A DNA stretch of 64,000 nt from Linnemannia hyalina. Lineage: Eukaryota > Mortierellomycota > Mortierellomycetes > Mortierellales > Mortierellaceae. The notes below the pieces were generated by a model, which made no database searches, had not been told where the DNA came from, and saw only the letters and a list, made by a program, of their open reading frames with translations. Made by a program: the position numbers and the translations under genes. The stretch is from positions 124,001 through 188,000 of the forward strand of contig JAHRHY010000009.1 in NCBI GenBank assembly GCA_019671135.1, given 5' to 3'. Of the stretch, positions 54,429-64,000 are shown piece after piece (the first letter of the stretch is position 1; every line of letters begins with the position of its first letter).

Positions 54429-55325
54429 AGACATGGTGTCCTTTTGAATAATATTAAAAGTGGTTTATTTTTCCCACAACAAATATGTTTGTCAGGCGAG
54501 TGGGTATCAAGAGGATGTTGTTTTCTAATTATGCTGTCCTCTTTTCCTTCCTCCTCCCCAATCTACCCAGTTGACCGCCTGTTTTATGACAGCCCGTGTT
54601 ATGAATGGTTGGTCGTCGATGCCGGAATAGAGAGACAAGGACCGGACCATTCAAAGATGAAGTTGTCTTCGATAAAGGTAACACATACCCCACTCCCCAA
54701 AAAACACGATGGATCCAAGGAAAAGAAAGAAAAACAACGACGGCGGGAGCTCGCTCCAAGTCACGTTTCAAATGGGTTAACTGTGAACGCGTTTTTGATC
54801 CTACGTGTCAGGGCGAAGATCCTTTGTTCTTCTTTCTTGTTCATGTTTATATTTCGAGTCCACAGCAGCAGGATTGCAGGAGGACAAAGTCGCGCATTCA
54901 ACAATTAATCAAATGTCGCCGTCAACTCGGGAGTACCCACAGGAAACAGAGATAGCATCTCGGGCATTGGAGTTGTTGTCGCAACAGAAAGTAAACTGCG
55001 AAAACCAGAATCCTCCAGCAAAGACATGGTGTTGAGAAGAGATGGTTCCGCTGGGGTTGGATCGGTACAGGACTTGGGACAGAGACAATGCAAGGCCTAG
55101 CGCCAAGTGGACTCTATACTCTCTGAGATTCCCGCAGGGCATGTTTAGCATTAAAAAAAGTATAAATGTCTGTGCCGCGCGCGTTTGATTGTTCTCGCGA
55201 GACTTATTAAAGCCCTTAACATCTTTTTTTTTTTTTGTCCTTCTCACTCCCCGACTTGTCCGACCACGAAACCATTCACTTCTTACCTTGGCCTTGACAC
55301 ACTCAAACCACAACTGACAGACACA
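54429..55325. other. Spacer between the S41 protease and COX20-like genes
   Basis: About 0.9 kb without a recognisable gene. Short frames on both strands lack family resemblance. The 3' part is the promoter and leader of the COX20-like gene, with a T11 run near 55225. Confidence 0.5.
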
Positions 55326-56413
55326 ATGGCAGGAATCAACAACAACAAGGATAAGGAGCCCTTGCCCGAGATCCCCCTGCCTCTTCTTAATGACCCAAGA
55401 CCCGCGCCCGACAGCGATCAGGTTGTCTCGGCATTCAAGGTTAGCGACTTTGGAGGAATCGGGCGCGCATCGTTGGCGAACAAGAATATGGAGACAAGGT
55501 GACCAGGAGACAAGAGAGTTCACTTTGCTAGGTCTGGCAAAGACCATGCCAGGAGAACCCTTGACGCTACTTAGCTGAGGAGATTGAGGGATTGTATTAT
55601 TGACAGGATTTGGGGCTTCGTTCGCAGGGTTGCGAAAGTGCTTGGTGCACGATAGATCTAGGCCCGTAGACTGTCTTTTTTTCGGGAGGGAATAGTCAGA
55701 ACAGGATCAGTCAGGGGCGGAGGGCACTATGCCAACTGACAGATCATGCAGCGTAACTTGAGGAACCGGGACAGCGCACACAGGCGACAAAGAGCAGGCG
55801 GATATCAGGTCAACTCGTAGTCTACGAGAGCATCATTGCTAATATAGAGAGACGTACCTGTATCCCACATACAACTAGACACTAGAGCCAACACGCAACT
55901 TCTCGACCATGACAAAGTCTCCATGTGCCAAGGAGTCCTTTATTGACGGAGCTGCTATCGGATTGGGCATCGGTCTCTTGAAATCCATGCGATCAGGTAC
56001 TTGTCGTTCTATTCTACAACGGTTGCTACTCGATAGCATCGTCATGTGTATTCAAATGATCCACGGTCGTAGCATGAACTGATGACCTATGTATTTTCGT
56101 TTTGAAATTGCTAGGCGCAAATCGATCTGCAGCAAACTGGGGGTTTGGAGCATTTGTGCTCATGACCGTAGGAACCTGGTAAGCACCGCAACAAAGGATC
56201 GTCAATTAATATTTTGATCCGCAATTTCAATGCCAACACAGTAACTGACCTACAATTGCACCTGTGAACACACTCTGTAGGGAGTATTGTCATTTCAAGA
56301 TCAGGGAGAAGCGCCAGCTCATGGCTTCGGGACAGATGCCAGTCATCAACACTCTTGACGTCGATGCTGCCAAGAGGAGAGAGGCCATTGCTGCTCGCCA
56401 GCGGGACGTGTAA
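55326..56413 (+). CDS. COX20: Cytochrome c oxidase assembly factor COX20-like
   Basis: The last three exons are clear: about 55879-55996, 56115-56178 and 56281-56413, in phase. They encode SPCAKESFIDGAAIGLGIGLLKSM, a helix in GANRSAANWGFGAFVLMTVGTW, and EYCHFKIREKRQ with a basic/amphipathic tail. This matches the COX20 (FAM36A) pattern: a PCAR-type motif, two short membrane helices, then a basic helix. COX20 chaperones Cox2 in the mitochondrial inner membrane. The N-terminal exon is uncertain. I prefer 55326-55439 (MAGINNNKDKEP... to SAFK) spliced by a GTTAGC donor to the CAACTAG acceptor at 55878, which gives 142 residues. Alternatives are a start at the internal ATG 55909 or an extra small exon. 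Without splicing, the first frame stops at 55502. Confidence 0.7.
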
Positions 56414-56643
56414 TATACATATTCAGATACGCAAACATTTTTTTTGTTGGACACTGACGCACAATAACATAAACGCATATTTTTACATGGATGACATAAC
56501 ATTCAGGGATGAATGGCTGGTAATTGACTAGAAACTCGATGAGAGAAGCAGCTTGGAAAGTATCCGGGATACCGCATTGAGCTGCATGTCGTTCAGCATG
56601 CGAGATTTGTGGTTGATTTTTTTTTATTCTCTTGAGACCGCAT

Positions 56644-58177
56644 TTATGAGAGCGCAGGTTTGGGATTCCGATTGAAGAGTATGCTAAAGATGCCGGCTTC
56701 GTCTTGTTTTGCTCCACTACCATTCGGGCCACCTTTCCCTGATCCTTTTGTTGAACCAGTCTCCTGAATGGCTCCTGTTCGTACGACGACTGGACCGACT
56801 TTGTCCACGGTTCCTCCCATAACTTGCAGATCCGCAAACATCTTTTTGGCCTTGACATCCGGTTGGATTCCGTAGCGCACCATATCGTTATAGAACCACC
56901 GAGCCGTTTGGTGTTGACTACGTGCAATGCAGGCCTCCATGAGATCGCTCCATGCCGATGTGGGGAAGACCTTGCCGAAGGCCGCATCCTTTTGGTCCAA
57001 TAGCTTTTGGATCTCTGTGAAATAGCCGTGGTTGGAGAGCTGCTGTACAAGTGAAAGAGCGGTCTTTGGGTATCGTTCCAGTTCGGGTGAAATGTTCCTG
57101 GTTGACATCCTGTCAATCAATTCGACCGCACTCTCAAGGTCATGAGTCCGGCTGACCAGAAAGTTCAGATACGTCCTGTAGGAGAATGAGGCGTTGCTGT
57201 TGACTGCTGTGGAGGTGCTGATTTGAAGTTGTGGTTCGATGGATCTCCAGATATCGTGCACTCGTTCGTTTCCATGATCCAGTTTCTTGCTCGTGCTTCC
57301 TCCTCCACTTGCCACTGTAGACTCTGCTGCGGGTGTTGATGGCGTAGTTTTGATGTAATATTCCAAAAGCGCGCTGAGGTCGTAGATGGATTTCGGGTGG
57401 AGGCTGAGGGTGCTCATTTTTTGAACCATAGCGCCAGCGATGGCCAGATTGCCTCCTGGTCGAGAATGAGCTCTCGTCATCGCCGCCAGCGTCCGGACAG
57501 TAAGCGGGACTCGCAGAGACTCCATATGTTCGAACGCCAAGGTGGCACGCTTGAGCTCGCCACACTTGATCCATGCTTGGATGATATAGAAATGGTCGTC
57601 GGACGAGCCATTGGCCTCGAGTTCGAGTCGTTCCTGCTCCTTCTGAATCCAGACAATGTCTTTGTGTTGCACGGCAGTCGCAAGTCGTTCCTTTCGGGCG
57701 CGTGTTCTTTGACGGGTCAGGGCGTCCTTTTGCGTGTGTGCTGTCCAATGCTCGATAACTGACTTGTATCCGTCCTCTGGCTTGTGGATCTGTTCTGCCA
57801 ATCGTGTCCTGAACGATACCGTCAACGCCTATAAGGATTCAAGAAACATTGTATGTTAGTAATGGTCAATTAGAGACACATGCTGTCAAGGAGGCAGTGA
57901 TCCTGGTATTGAGCAGCCTTAGAATGAAGAATACCTGATAGAGATCGTCTTCCTCTTTGGAGGATGAGCGATGTGAGGATGCAGAAGTTGAGAATAAAGA
58001 TGTTGTTGCTGGTGTTGACGATATTGCGGGAATGTGATGTGTAGGGTGCAGCCATGCGATGGCTCTGTCGAGTCTGGAAGCGATGCCTGTGGAGAAGGAC
58101 GGACGACGAGCGGCCGCTGTTGACAGGGCGCGTGTGCCTGTTGTAAGCGCAGCTGAAGGGATGTTTGCTGGGTTCAT
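56644..58177 (-). CDS. Mitochondrial PPR-like helical-repeat protein
   Basis: Two minus-strand exons, 57935-58177 and 56644-57828, in phase, give 475 residues. The first ~75 residues are rich in Ser, Ala, Thr, Arg and His with almost no acidic residues, a mitochondrial presequence. The rest is helical and contains PPR-like units such as DHFYIIQAWIKCGELKRATLAFEHMESLRVPLTVRTLAAMTRAHS, and SDLMEACIARSQHQTARWFYNDMVRYGIQPDVKAKKMF. PPR proteins bind organelle RNA; the target here is unknown. Repeats are degenerate, so the family call is moderate. The C-terminus is Gly/Ser-rich. The gene is divergent from the oxysterol-binding protein gene. Confidence 0.7.
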
Positions 58178-58649
58178 TGGTCAACTGAAGTGAGGTGGAG
58201 TGAAGGAGTGAAATGAAGGAGACGGGTGTGGGTGTGTGTATGTTTGTGTGGGCTGTTGTGATGTGTTGTTGTTGGTTACAGATAGGTAGAAGGGAGGAAC
58301 GTCAAAAGGTGTGGTGGTGAATTTGCCGAAGTGTGTCTGTCATGAGAAGGGGATCCATGCTGTGGAGTGGGGCAGCGGATCTCTTTGGTCGTCGGAGCAG
58401 AGAAAAAGTGACGTTGCTTTTGCTCAGTGAGTGCAATTCCTTTTATTTCCAATTAAAATCCGGGTGGGGATGAGCCGGAGGAGTCCTTTATGTGCCACCC
58501 CATGCGCAATTATTAATTCGCTCTGACTTTCAGGCTTCAGTCTCTTTTCTTTCCTTCTCCTCCTCTTCGTCTTTCTCCTCCTCCTCTTTCTCTTCCTTCT
58601 CCTCCCTTCCCTCGTCTCCTCCTTTCCTTCACACCAATCTACTACAACC
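58178..58649. promoter_or_regulatory. Divergent promoter, PPR-like gene / oxysterol-binding protein
   Basis: 472 bases between start codons. The right half (58541-58625) is a dense CT tract leading to ACAACCATGAGC. Both genes must be driven from here. Confidence 0.45.
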
Positions 58650-61453
58650 ATGAGCAAGGACAGCAGCCTGATCGACAGCGACAGCTCCTCCGTCCTCTCG
58701 CAGGCACCCCAAAAGGATTCCCTCAAGTCGTTTATCTCCACCCTCGCTACCTTCAGCGGCGACCTCTCCTCCCTCACCTGCCCCTCCTTCCTTCTCAGCT
58801 CCGTCTCCCTCCTCGAATACAGGCAAGCAATCACCCCTTCTTCTTCTCTTCTCTCTCTCTCTCTCTCTCTTGCTTTTTTGTTCTATCTCTCTCTTATTCA
58901 ACGGAATGAACTCATTCAGTCATGGATGTTACCCCAAAATGAAACCAAGCAAGGAGGCAATGCACAACCACAGTCAGACCTTTCCTCCTTGCGCCTCCAT
59001 TCCCATTCCCTTTCTTTGCTTCCTTTTTTTCGCCAGCAAAGCAAACTTTTTTTTTATTGCCAAGTCACTCCTCGACCTATCGTTTGCGTGTCCTTTGGTG
59101 TGTGGAGTGTGTTTTCAATTGGCATCCGAGACATTTGTGCGTCACGAATGGCATTTGGTGGCAACACCAGAAAGCCTCGGGGAGAGGCAATCCTTCTTTC
59201 GACAACGAAGTTCATCCCTTGATGTCGTTCTTGGCTGTGGACCATCTTTTTATTCTTACTTCAGCCTTGTGCAAACCAGAGAACGACCTGAATTGATTCT
59301 CTGTTTGTTGTTGATTTGTCTGACAGCCTGCGCCCATATTTTTTTATTCTTTCCTTGTTTGTCTGCCTGCGCCTTCATTGTTGTATATTCCGCCGACAAT
59401 CGATCCATCCTTTTTACTTCGTCCTCCTTGGGAAGCTAATATGGCAGAGCAGTAACGTCGATTGGACGCCATTGTTTGGGCAGTAGCGACCAGAAGAAGA
59501 GACTTCATCCCTGTTGCTCCGACTTTTTGACCTCGCGAACCCTTTTTCTCCCTGGCCAATTGTTTTTTCATTGTTCTGCTGCGGTGTTTGATGGGTGCAT
59601 GTTTTCGTCAGACAAAAAGGCAGTGCAGGAGTGACAATTGTCACTTAAGGAACTTTTTTTTTTGTTGGCGTCGTTCTCCATGTTCTATTGTTGACTGATC
59701 ACAAAGGGAAGAAAGAACAGGGAAAACATACAGCGACCCAACAATCGATACCATTGTCACGCAGGAGGGAGGCGGATAAAGGAACAAAGGCAAAACGGAG
59801 GATTATCGCAGTCAAGTATTTTTGTTTTGGGATTGAAAGAAACAAAACACTCCTTGGCTAACCAGACCAATTTCCCTCCTTTTCCTTTTCAATTCTTCAT
59901 TAGTCAATACTGGGGTGATCATCCCAAGCTGTTTGCTTCGATCTCAGCAGGGGAAACACCCGAGGAGCGCCTTCTGAACTGTACACGCTGGTTCATATCG
60001 ACTCTCTACGGCTCCTATTCGTCGCGCGCCACCACAGCAGGCATGGAAAAGAAACCTTATAACCCTATCCTCGGAGAGCAGTATTTTGCCCAATGGACTG
60101 GAGACGAGGCCACAGGTGATGTCGTCCTCACCGCTGAGCAAGTCAGCCATCACCCTCCTGTAAGTCCGCGCATCCACATTTCCTTTTTCCTTTTCACCAA
60201 TTCGTCTGTGTTGTAATGTCTTGAGGGATATCACGAGCCGAATGCAGATTTTTTTTCTCAATGGATGGCGCTATCATCACAAGAAAACAAAAAGTTTGAT
60301 ACCCGAAAAGTTGACAGGACACTTTTTGTTGGCATGCAATTGCTCTCAGGATCACAGCGGTCACTCCCAAGGATTCTTTTTTGGGTTCAAGTTATCATTT
60401 TGGACACCTTGAGAAGGTCAGAGACAGGTGGCAGGAGTTTTTTGTTGCCAGTGCAACTAGAGGACACCTCGGACAATTGTATGGACGGACTGGGGAGAGT
60501 ATGACTAATTGGTATTCTCTCGCCAAGAACACAACAACAACAACAACAACGACATGTGGTTACACAAAAGTTCAAAAGAACATCAAACATGTTTTTCATC
60601 CCCACAGCGTAACATTCACTCACTCGCTCCGCATGGTCCTCGTCTTGCTTTTTTTTTATCCGCACTATAGATTTTGGGATTCCATCTGGAGAACAAGAAG
60701 GCAGGCGTCATCCTCGAGGGCCACTGCGGCCAAAAATCCCGGTTCGCAATGCCCGCAGGAATCGATGTCCACCAAACAGGACACGCAATCGTGACCCTCC
60801 CCAACCACAACAACGAGACCTACTTGATCACCCTTCCTTCACTCAACATCCGTGGAATCGTCACAGGTCGGCCATCGGTCGAATTGTCGGGGGCGACGTA
60901 TATCGTCAGCAGTGCGGGCATGATGACTTCGATCGAGTACAGCACCAGGGGCTACTTTTCGGGAGAGCGCAACAGTTTCAAGGCGACGTTGAAGCCCTTG
61001 GATGGCGGAGATCCTTTCTATACTGCCCAGGGCATCTGGAGCGGCGTGTCGAATTATGTCGACCTTGCGAAGGGCGATGGCGAATCGAAGCTGTTCTTTG
61101 ATTCGTTGGTGGATAAGCCTGTCAATCCAGAGGTGAAGTCCAAGGACGAAATGGGACCGTTGGAGTCGCACAAGCTCTGGTCCAAAGTGACAGACGCGAT
61201 CAACACCAAGGACTATGGAACTGCGTCGAGGGAAAAGTCCAAGATCGAAGACGCTCAACGTGTGTTGGCCAAGGCCCGGAAAGAGAGAGGTGAGACCCAG
61301 GCGGATGCGCTCATGATTTTCGCTTTGGTCGATGAAGATGCTGATGAGACTGGGAAGGCTTTTCAGACTTTGCGGGAGGATTTGTTTGATACCGTTGGAG
61401 TTAAGGCCTTGCGAGAGGATGAGACGCGACCCCATTGGAGACTTCGCAAGTAA
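58650..61453 (+). CDS. Oxysterol-binding protein, short Kes1/Osh4-like type
   Basis: Three exons: 58650-58822, 59904-60159 and 60671-61453, in phase, give 403 residues. This is an ORD-only protein like yeast Kes1 (434 residues), with no PH or ankyrin domain. Landmarks: CPSFLLSSVSLLEYSQYWGDHP lid region, RWFISTLYGSY, KKPYNPILGEQY (lipid phosphate binding), SEQVSHHPP-like AEQVSHHPP fingerprint, and YFSGERNSFKATL. The terminal segment KARKERGETQ...RPHWRLRK is a shortened version of the usual end. Osh proteins exchange sterols and PI4P between ER and Golgi/plasma membrane. Intron 1 is 1081 nt with a GC donor; intron 2 is 511 nt. Identification is confident. Confidence 0.93.
58823..59903 (+). other. 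Long GC-AG intron in the oxysterol-binding protein gene
   Basis: Protein continuity LLEYS|QYWGDHP requires joining TACAG|GCAAGC to ATTAG|TCAATAC. No GT lies at or next to the required junction. At 1081 bases this is the longest intron modelled in the window. Confidence 0.78.
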
Positions 61454-61663
61454 AATCTGTGATTCTTGCTTGCTTTTTTTTTCTTTTTCATCGCGTCCTT
61501 TTTTTTTTCTTCGTCCTTTTCCTTTTCCTCACGTTTCTCTTTGTTCTCCATGTTTTTGAGCGCATTCCATCCCTCCTTTCATTTCGTCGTAGACCAAAAA
61601 CATCATACAATTTAATCACCAAAAATACACACATTACATCTTTTTCTGAATGACAAAACCGTA
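61454..61663. other. Short convergent spacer, OSBP / NAD kinase
   Basis: 210 bases of T-rich sequence carrying the two 3' UTRs; nothing else is seen. Confidence 0.6.
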
Positions 61664-64000
61664 TCAGAGATGGGACCCGAGTGGCTTTTGGAGGACACGA
61701 CTGTTCCAATTCAAGACTTGGGTCAAGCCCGTGAACCAATCCGTGCTCTGGTCCCGACGACAGATGGTTGCAGCTGGGTATCGCGAGGCCGTGATCATAA
61801 CCGAGTCACCCTTGCCCAGTTCCTGGCGGTGCCGGCCGTCGAATGATGCCCATGCTGTTGTCCTGCTTGATGCTGGGACTATTGTTGTCAAGTAAAGGAA
61901 AAAAAATGGATGTCAGTTGAATGTTTTATCAGTTGTTCATCGCTAAACGGGGATTGAAGGTCGAGCGTGAAGGAATGATCGAGACATTACCACCGACGCG
62001 GAGGTGCTTTGTTCCTGGGATGATCATGGGCCGTGCGGTTAAGGAATGTGGAGCGATCGGAGAGATAATGACTGAGTTCTTGTCTGGATGGATCAACGAC
62101 CCGCCAATAGATAACTAGGTCCGCAAAAAATTTGCAACGACGTTAGCTCGTTTCACATACATCCCCGCATAGATAATTGACAGAGATTTCAGTGAGAAGG
62201 GTTCAACGTACAGAATAAGCGGTAGATCCGGTGGCAGTGGCGATGACGAGTCCATCGGCCAAGATGGTGGTGACATGGTTCCCGTCCACAAACAGCTCCA
62301 ACTGTAGCATGTTAGCATTTGAACCACGGTCAATGGTCACCTCATTCAGTACCTGCCAGGTGTCCGTGGGCTTGATCACTTCCTCACCGTCCGCTCCTCC
62401 TAAGCCAATACCGATCCCACTGACACCATCGAAGCGTGTAGAGGGGGTAGGAACTCTTGTAATCAAAGTGTGTCCTTTCTCATGACAAACGCCCAGATCC
62501 ATCACCTCAGTCCCACGTTTGGAATCCATCTCCTTGACGCGCCGCAAGATCTCGGCCTTTTGGCGGGATTCAACCCGTTGACGACGCGACTCATCCCCAT
62601 CATCATCACTATCATCTGAACCCCTCGCGGTTTGGGCGGATGGAGTCGACGTGGTCACAGATTCAATGCTGATGTCGTGTACGCCCAGTCCACTGACGTG
62701 CAGCAATTGATCAGGTTGCTGTTGGAGTGGGCTGTGAAGGCTTGGATCCTCCTTGTACTTGTAGACGGAGCACTGGAGACGCATCCTAATATTCAAGTTC
62801 ATTCCTTCACCTCGGATGATGTTGGACATTGTCGGTCGGTAGCTGTCGAAACTAAAGTTGGTCAAGAATCCCAGACTTCCCAAGTGGAACTAAATACGCG
62901 GATTAATTACGAGAGACATTTCCTTTGTCAGTTCCTCGTCGATTTCTGTTGCATAACCAAAAAGTCAACGCTTCCAGGTTCCGCGTTTTTTGCTTTCATA
63001 CCGCGACGATGGGTGGCACACGCTTTTGGAACATCCAGGTTGTATAGAGCACAGTGCCATCGCCTCCCAAGGTAACCGCGAGGTGGATCTGCTTGTCTTT
63101 ACAAGCCTGACAATCCTCTGTCCAGAACTGCAATCGGTCTTTCCATGAGGGGTTCTGGTCCAGAATCTCTTGATACTTGAACGAGGACCGACCCTGCAGC
63201 TTCTGATCGACAAAGAGCGTGATCCCGGGGAAGGTATCGATCAACCAGACGGACAGCTCCTTTGTCAGCTTGGACAATTTCGGGTCGGGCTTTGTAACAA
63301 TCAAGATGTTGGAAATTGGAGGCAACTGTGATCGTAGAATGAAAGTGGTCTGTTAGATCGAGCGTGGAGACATCAGCGGCAATAGAAAGAGTAAGAGCTC
63401 TTGCATTACATTTTGGCGGAACATCATACCTTGACGACAGTCCGGCTAAGGTGGTCAAAGGAATCCATGACCTTCTCATATCTACAGAATAGTGATAGAA
63501 ATCATCTCTCGCGTTAGTGAAAACTAGTCCTCGGTCCAAATTCCTGTTCAACTGTGAGTCTTTCGGATCCCCTCAGACTTGCCTATGCATGAGTGTTCCA
63601 AGCTGGGTTGTCGGTTCGTCGGCCTATTTGTTCAGAAATCGAAGAATAAACATCGATGAGCGATCCGACCGCCGCACTCCTATTTCATATCCGAGATTTC
63701 TTGTGGGTGTGCAGAATGCACGCTTACACCGCTGGTGAACCCTGACTGAATATGCACCATCCCGCTCTTGTTCATGATCTTCAACAGAATATGCTCAAAG
63801 TCCTTGTCATCTATCAAAATACAAGTTTGATGACAGCTTAGTGCTCTGCTTGCGGATAACGTTCAAAAAGCGCCAATCGCACTCATCGACACAAGGAGTC
63901 GTAAATCTCCTCGGGGCGCGTGAACAACGACAAGCATACCTCGTCGAATCTCGATCCAGTCGCCGTCGCTATCGAGCCACCAGAGTGTCAGAGTCGCAGT
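61664..64000 (-). CDS. NAD kinase with an upstream PB1-like domain (5' end outside window)
   Basis: Eight minus-strand exons: 63940-64000, 63728-63810, 63583-63623, 63430-63481, 63002-63325, 62212-62889, 61991-62114 and 61664-61878. All are in phase and give 525 visible residues. The first exons encode LTLWWLDSDGDWIEIRRDDKDFEHIL, which fits the acidic OPCA motif of PB1 domains (D-x-D-G-D ... D-x-D). The NAD kinase core follows: NILIVTKPD, VTLGGDGTVLYTTWMF, FHLGSLGFLTNF, NEVTIDRGSNANM, ATATGSTAYSLSIGGSLIHP, SPIAPHSLTARP and ASFDGRHRQELGKGDSV. A ~110-residue charged, Ser-rich insertion sits between SVYKYKED and ITRVP. The enzyme phosphorylates NAD to NADP. The N-terminus lies beyond the right edge, so domain order there is unknown. 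Confidence 0.93.
63482..63582 (-). other. GC-AG intron in the NAD kinase gene
   Basis: On the minus strand the junction CATAG|GCAAGT to CTGTAG|ATATGAG is needed to join LGTLMHR with YEKVMDSF in phase. GCAAGT is the strongest GC-type donor consensus. Confidence 0.78.

Noticed and set aside
54909..55547. 212-residue minus-strand frame overlapping the COX20-like first exon
   Set aside because: No domain resemblance, mixed composition, and antisense to a more plausible exon.
60248..60412. Alternative exon in the second OSBP intron (IFFLNGWRYHHKK...)
   Set aside because: It has an AG before it but does not resemble Osh proteins, whereas SHHPP joined to ILGFHLENKKAGV at 60671 restores the conserved sequence in phase.

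Overview
The window is nuclear DNA from a filamentous fungus. Genes are split by many short GT-AG introns with branch-like CTAAC/CTAAT motifs, pyrimidine-rich tracts precede many start codons, and the gene set is typically fungal (PMA1-type H+-ATPase, Kss1/Fus3-type MAP kinase, Sec4/Ypt2 Rab, Kes1/Osh oxysterol-binding protein, Vps20, Utp22, Hop2). Intron density, family composition and a phytochelatin synthase suggest an early-diverging lineage such as Mortierellomycota/Mucoromycota. That placement is inference; no marker locus is present.

Layout, left to right. The 3' end of a Pat1-type decapping activator (+) is followed by a TMEM184/DUF300 membrane protein with a very long disordered tail (-) and Utp22/Nrap (-). 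An 8.65 kb gene-free stretch then leads to the plasma-membrane H+-ATPase (+). Next come Hop2 (-), a GNAT acetyltransferase (-), poly(A) polymerase (+), a pseudokinase-phytochelatin synthase fusion (-), Vps20/CHMP6 (+), a large multi-pass membrane protein of unknown family (+), a UPF0598 mitochondrial protein (-), a Kss1/Fus3-type MAPK (+), a Sec4/Ypt2-type Rab (+), ribosomal protein uL15 (-), an S41-family secreted or type II protease (+), a COX20-like assembly factor (+), a PPR-like mitochondrial protein (-), an Osh-type oxysterol-binding protein (+) and the C-terminal 525 residues of an NAD kinase with a PB1-like domain in front (-, runs off the right edge).

These are independent housekeeping and regulatory genes, not one pathway cluster. 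Exon models were built by hand by matching reading phase across every junction; most close in frame and give family-typical lengths.

The most unusual items are two domain fusions. One is a degenerate kinase-like domain joined to an intact phytochelatin synthase domain that ends in a HHDCDCDC tail. The other is a PB1-like segment spliced in phase onto NAD kinase. Three GC-AG introns, an ATG-only first coding exon in uL15, a PMA1 first intron that stays in frame without a stop, and the large gene-free region in front of PMA1 are also notable.
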